Assembly: GCF_900230215.1 (NCBI RefSeq) | Contig: NZ_LT907982.1 | Span: 372,001 to 436,000 of the forward strand | Direction of reading: 5' to 3' | DNA length: 64,000 nt | DNA from: Jatrophihabitans sp. GAS493 | Lineage (GTDB): Bacteria; Actinomycetota; Actinomycetes; Mycobacteriales; Jatrophihabitantaceae | Shown: positions 61,069 to 64,000 of the stretch, one piece after another | How the letters are laid out: every line of letters starts with the position of its first letter | Numbering within the stretch: position 1 is the stretch's first letter | The notes under the pieces: generated by a model | The model's database searches: none | What the model saw: the letters and a program-made list of their open reading frames with translations, nothing else | Told to the model about the DNA's origin: nothing | Translations under genes and position numbers: made by a program

Positions 61069-62193
61069 GTGAAGCTGTACCGGACTGGCGCGATCGCCGG
61101 CCTGATCGCTGGCTCGACCGCTCTCGCGGTCCTCCTGACCGCATGTAGCTCCAGCAAGAGCGACTCATCGACTGACGCCGCGGCGAACACCGCGGCCGCA
61201 TCCGGTCTGCCGATCACTTGCGCGAGCGGCACCCTCAAGGGCGACGGATCGAGCGCGCAGAAGAACGCTGTGCAGGAGTGGACGGCCGACTTCAAGTCCA
61301 AGTGCTCCGGCATCACCATCAACTACCAGGGCTCGGGCTCGGGCGCCGGAATCAACGGATTCCAGTCCAAGCAGCTCGACTGGGCCGGCTCCGACGCCGC
61401 CATCAAGGGCGACGACGTCACCAAGGCCAACGCCAACTGCGCCTCCGGCGGCACCGCGATCAACATCCCGATGGTGGTCGGCCCGATCTCGATGGCCTAC
61501 AACGTCTCGGGTGTCGACAAGCTGACGCTGACCCCGAAGCTGCTCGGCGAGATCTTCACCGGCAAGATCACCAGCTGGGACAACGCCGACATCAAGGCGG
61601 CCAACTCCGGCGTCTCACTGCCGAGCACCCCGATCAAGGTCATCACCCGCTCGGACAGCTCGGGCACCTCGTTCAACTTCTCCAGCTACCTCAGCCAGGT
61701 CGACCCGGCGGACTTCACCGAGGCCCCGGCCAAGCAGTGGCCGGTCAAGATCGGTGCCGGAGCCAAGGGCAGCGCCGGCGTCGCCGGTGCGGTCAAGGCC
61801 AGTGACGGCTCGATCGGTTACGTCGAGCTCTCCGCCGCTCAGGATGCCGGCGTCAAGATGGCCGCGATCGACAGCGGCGACGGCGCGGTGGAGATCAGCT
61901 CCGATGCGGCCAGCAAGTTCATGACGGCCGGCGCCACGGTGACGGGCACTGCCCCTGACCTGACGCTGAAGCTGGACTACACCCAGCACGGCGCGGGCGT
62001 CTACCCGATCGTCCTGGTGACCTACGAGATCGTCTGCACCAAGTACAACGACTCGAACATCGGGGCGATGGTGAAGGCCTTCTTCAGCTACACCTCGGGC
62101 GCGGGACAGGGTTCCCTCAACGACCTGGGCTACGCACCGCTCCCGTCGGACCTGGTCACCAAGGTCCAGTCCTCGGTATCGGCCATCAGCTAA
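61069..62193 (+). CDS. pstS: Phosphate-binding lipoprotein PstS
   Basis: 374-aa high-affinity phosphate receptor of the Pst ABC importer. Lipoprotein signal with lipobox LLTAC (Cys26) is followed by a Ser/Asp linker. Phosphate-binding segments are LKGDGSSAQKNAVQEW, GSGSGAGINGF, DWAGSDA and ITRSDSSGTSFNFSSYL. GTG at 61069 with GAGAGG upstream. First gene of the pst operon under the PHO-box array. Confidence 0.97.
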   Translation: MKLYRTGAIAGLIAGSTALAVLLTACSSSKSDSSTDAAANTAAASGLPITCASGTLKGDGSSAQKNAVQEWTADFKSKCSGITINYQGSGSGAGINGFQSKQLDWAGSDAAIKGDDVTKANANCASGGTAINIPMVVGPISMAYNVSGVDKLTLTPKLLGEIFTGKITSWDNADIKAANSGVSLPSTPIKVITRSDSSGTSFNFSSYLSQVDPADFTEAPAKQWPVKIGAGAKGSAGVAGAVKASDGSIGYVELSAAQDAGVKMAAIDSGDGAVEISSDAASKFMTAGATVTGTAPDLTLKLDYTQHGAGVYPIVLVTYEIVCTKYNDSNIGAMVKAFFSYTSGAGQGSLNDLGYAPLPSDLVTKVQSSVSAIS

Positions 62194-62259
62194 CTCCGAC
62201 CGGCCGGAAGTCTCCGGCCGCCGGTACTTGCAGAACAGGTAGTTGAAGACCAACGATGT

Positions 62260-62311
62260 AGCAGTCCCACCGGTGACCGGTCGAGACCCTCGACACGCCG
62301 GTGGGACTGCT
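62260..62311 (+). terminator. Stem-loop between pstS and pstC
   Basis: A perfect 14-bp outer stem (62260-62273 with 62298-62311) encloses a small inner hairpin TCGAG/CTCGA (62281-62285 with 62289-62293). Located 66 bases after the pstS stop and 50 before pstC. It probably causes partial termination or protects the pstS mRNA, so that the binding protein is made in excess of the channel. Confidence 0.7.
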
Positions 62312-62361
62312 CATTGCGAGCCACCAGCTTCGCCGGCTCGCACGAGCCCCAAGAGGAACAG

Positions 62362-63615
62362 ATGGTAGAGCGGGAAACAGTGACTGAGAGCGCAGACGAC
62401 AAGTCTGATGACGCCGGCAGCTCCGCCAGCGGCGGCGGCGCGCACCGATCTGCTCGTCCGGAGCCCGGTCCGGTCTTCCCGCCGCGAGTCGGTGGGGAGT
62501 CAGTCATGAGCACGGGACCAATCGGCGATGAGCTGGGCGATGGCGACGAAGCCACGGCCGTCCGTTACTCGGCCGACCCGGGGCCGACTCGGCTCGCCCC
62601 GGACATCGAGGAGAGCCACCTCGAAGCGGTGCTCATCGGCGCCGAAGGCACGGCGAACACCCTCCAGGCGACCGGCGTCACCCTGGGCGGCGACGGCCGG
62701 AGCAAGGTGCGCCTCGGTGATCGGCTCTTCTCCGGTCTCGCGGCCGGCAGCGGCCTCTTCGTCGTCCTGCTGATCGGCCTGGTCGCAGCCTTTCTCATCG
62801 TCAAGGCCGTCCCGGCCATCGCGGCCGACAAGGCCAACTTCCTCACCTCCACGAAGTGGGACCTCAGCACGCCCGGCCACTTCGAGTTCGGCATCGCCTC
62901 GCTGCTCTGGGTCACCATCATCATCTCGCTCGAGGCGATGGTCATCGCGGTGCCGATCGCCGTCTGCATCGCGCTCTACGTCTCGCACTACGCCCCGAAG
63001 CGGATAGCCAGCGGCGTCGCCTTCGTGGTGAACCTGCTGGCCGCGGTTCCCTCGATCATCTACGGCCTCTGGGGCTTCACCGTCTTCGCTCCGGCCATGG
63101 AGCCGGTGCAGCGGGCGTTCTACCACCTGGGCGGTGTCATCCCGCTCTTCAAGTACGCCTCCGGTGACCCGTTCACCATCTTCATCGGCGGAATCGTGCT
63201 GGCGATCATGATCCTGCCGATCATCACCGCGGTCAGCCGGGACGTCTTCGAACGCACCCCGCGGGCCAACATCGAGGCCGCCCTGGCGCTGGGGGCCACC
63301 CGCTGGGAGATGATCCGGATGGCCGTGCTCCCCTACGGTCGGGCCGGCGTCACCAGCGGCGCCATGCTCGGCCTCGGCCGCGCGCTCGGCGAGACCATCG
63401 CGGTGCTGCTCATCCTGCACGTCCCGTCGACCTTCTCCTTCTCGATCATGCAGGGTGGACTCACCTTCGCCTCCCGCATCGCCCTGGACGCCGGCGAGAT
63501 GAGCGCCGCGCAGGCCCCGGCCTACATAGCCGCCGGCCTGGTGCTCTTCGTGCTGACCTTTGTCGTCAACGCGGCCGCCCGGGCCATCGTCAACCGTAAG
63601 AAGGACTTCGTATGA
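62362..63615 (+). CDS. pstC: Phosphate ABC transporter permease PstC
   Basis: 417 aa from the ATG at 62362 (AAGAGGAAC ribosome site); another ATG at 62506 with GGTGGGGA before it would give 369 aa. Six membrane helices follow a long acidic cytoplasmic lead of up to 135 residues, unusually long for PstC. The EAA-type loop contacting PstB is ALALGATRWEMIRMAVLPYG, with GLGRALGETIAVLLIL next. Stop overlaps the pstA start (ATGA). Confidence 0.95.
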   Translation: MVERETVTESADDKSDDAGSSASGGGAHRSARPEPGPVFPPRVGGESVMSTGPIGDELGDGDEATAVRYSADPGPTRLAPDIEESHLEAVLIGAEGTANTLQATGVTLGGDGRSKVRLGDRLFSGLAAGSGLFVVLLIGLVAAFLIVKAVPAIAADKANFLTSTKWDLSTPGHFEFGIASLLWVTIIISLEAMVIAVPIAVCIALYVSHYAPKRIASGVAFVVNLLAAVPSIIYGLWGFTVFAPAMEPVQRAFYHLGGVIPLFKYASGDPFTIFIGGIVLAIMILPIITAVSRDVFERTPRANIEAALALGATRWEMIRMAVLPYGRAGVTSGAMLGLGRALGETIAVLLILHVPSTFSFSIMQGGLTFASRIALDAGEMSAAQAPAYIAAGLVLFVLTFVVNAAARAIVNRKKDFV

Positions 63616-64000
63616 CCACGGCAACCGTCTCGTCACTGCAGTCAGCGCCCGGGCTGGGGCGTCGCAAGGCGAAGAACAACATCGCCACCGCGGTGATCAC
63701 CGGCTCCTTCCTGCTCGCCCTGATCCCGCTGGTCTGGCTGCTCTGGACGGTTATCAGCAAGGGCTACTCGGTGATCATCCAGCAGGGCTGGTTCACCGAG
63801 GATCAGTCCGGCATCACCAACCGCCGCGCGGGGGGCGGCGTCCTGCACGCCGTCATCGGCACCCTGCAGCAGGTCGCGGTCGCCTCGATCATCGCCATCC
63901 CGATCTCGATCATGGTCGCGATCTACCTGATCGAGTACGGCAGCAACAGCCGGCTGGCGACCTGGGCCAGCTTCATGATCGACATCCTCACCGGTATTCC
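63612..64000 (+). CDS. pstA: Phosphate ABC transporter permease PstA (partial)
   Basis: First ~129 codons; the rest lies beyond the window. Starts MTTATVSSLQSAPGL within the pstC stop. The first helix (IATAVITGSFLLALIPLVWLLW) and GGGVLHAVIGTLQQVAVASI, IPISIMVAIYLIEYG are typical of PstA. PstB is expected next. Confidence 0.95.
   Translation, partial: MTTATVSSLQSAPGLGRRKAKNNIATAVITGSFLLALIPLVWLLWTVISKGYSVIIQQGWFTEDQSGITNRRAGGGVLHAVIGTLQQVAVASIIAIPISIMVAIYLIEYGSNSRLATWASFMIDILTGI

Overview
The window is a stretch of a high-GC actinobacterial chromosome. Mycothiol biosynthesis genes (mshA, mshD), SenX3/RegX3, GlnR, a RskA-type anti-sigma factor, an HbhA-like protein, an F420-type (Ddn-like) reductase, LmeA and many GTG starts all point to Actinobacteria. 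Three blocks keep gene neighbourhoods known from Mycobacterium: HTH–proC–isomerase–ppx–regX3–senX3–phoU–gpmA–GT/YbjN–mshA (1-17 kb), DUF2516–hbhA–XRE (46-48 kb), and sseC–cysA2–lmeA-like–glnR–mshD–pst (55-64 kb). The gene content between these blocks is not mycobacterial. A non-mycobacterial, soil-type lineage (Frankiales/Jatrophihabitans/Nakamurella-like) is my inference, not a proof.

Layout. 1-9.2 kb: partial BldC-like regulator, proC, a Pro-rich membrane protein, a TIM-barrel isomerase, Ppx/GppA, a Cys-rich protein, then RegX3/SenX3 divergent from phoU across a PHO-box-like promoter. 9.2-17.8 kb: gpmA, a TetR–MFS efflux pair, a glycosyltransferase–YbjN–mshA operon, an SDR, a methyltransferase and a GNAT. 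17.9-20.5 kb: an ECF sigma/anti-sigma pair divergent from a Rieske lipoprotein and a DUF2231-like membrane protein; both promoters carry the same sigma signature. 20.7-31.3 kb: a cutinase with a hexanucleotide repeat, two small coupled genes, a long intergenic region with twin covarying hairpins, and an 8.3-kb gene for a LAATG-anchored surface protein of about 18 DUF11-like domains. 32.5-33.9 kb: tRNA-Lys next to an integrase remnant and small orphan membrane genes. 34.3-41.7 kb: a DUF1501/DUF1800 pair and a PadR-controlled ABC exporter whose permease is interrupted by one in-frame TAG. 41.8-46.1 kb: small unknowns, a STAS–HATPase/STAS-like pair and a RecQ helicase with a C-terminal phosphoribosyltransferase-like segment. 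46.2-56.5 kb: hbhA region, an MMPL transporter, a two-subunit fluoride channel, YgfZ, a Fur/Zur regulator, and the sulfurtransferase operon behind a Cys-rich leader peptide. 56.6-64 kb: LmeA-like protein, membrane protein, hydrolase, GlnR, MshD, and pstS-pstC-pstA led by an 11-bp-phased PHO-box array.

Functional themes. Phosphate sensing links the two ends: SenX3/RegX3 and PhoU at 6-9 kb, and the pst transporter with matching GTTCACC repeats at 61 kb. Thiol and sulfur metabolism recurs in mshA, mshD, the rhodanese operon and its Cys leader. The most unusual items are the twin covarying hairpins at 22.5 kb, the giant surface protein, the shared ECF promoter motif, the Cys leader peptide and the amber-interrupted permease.
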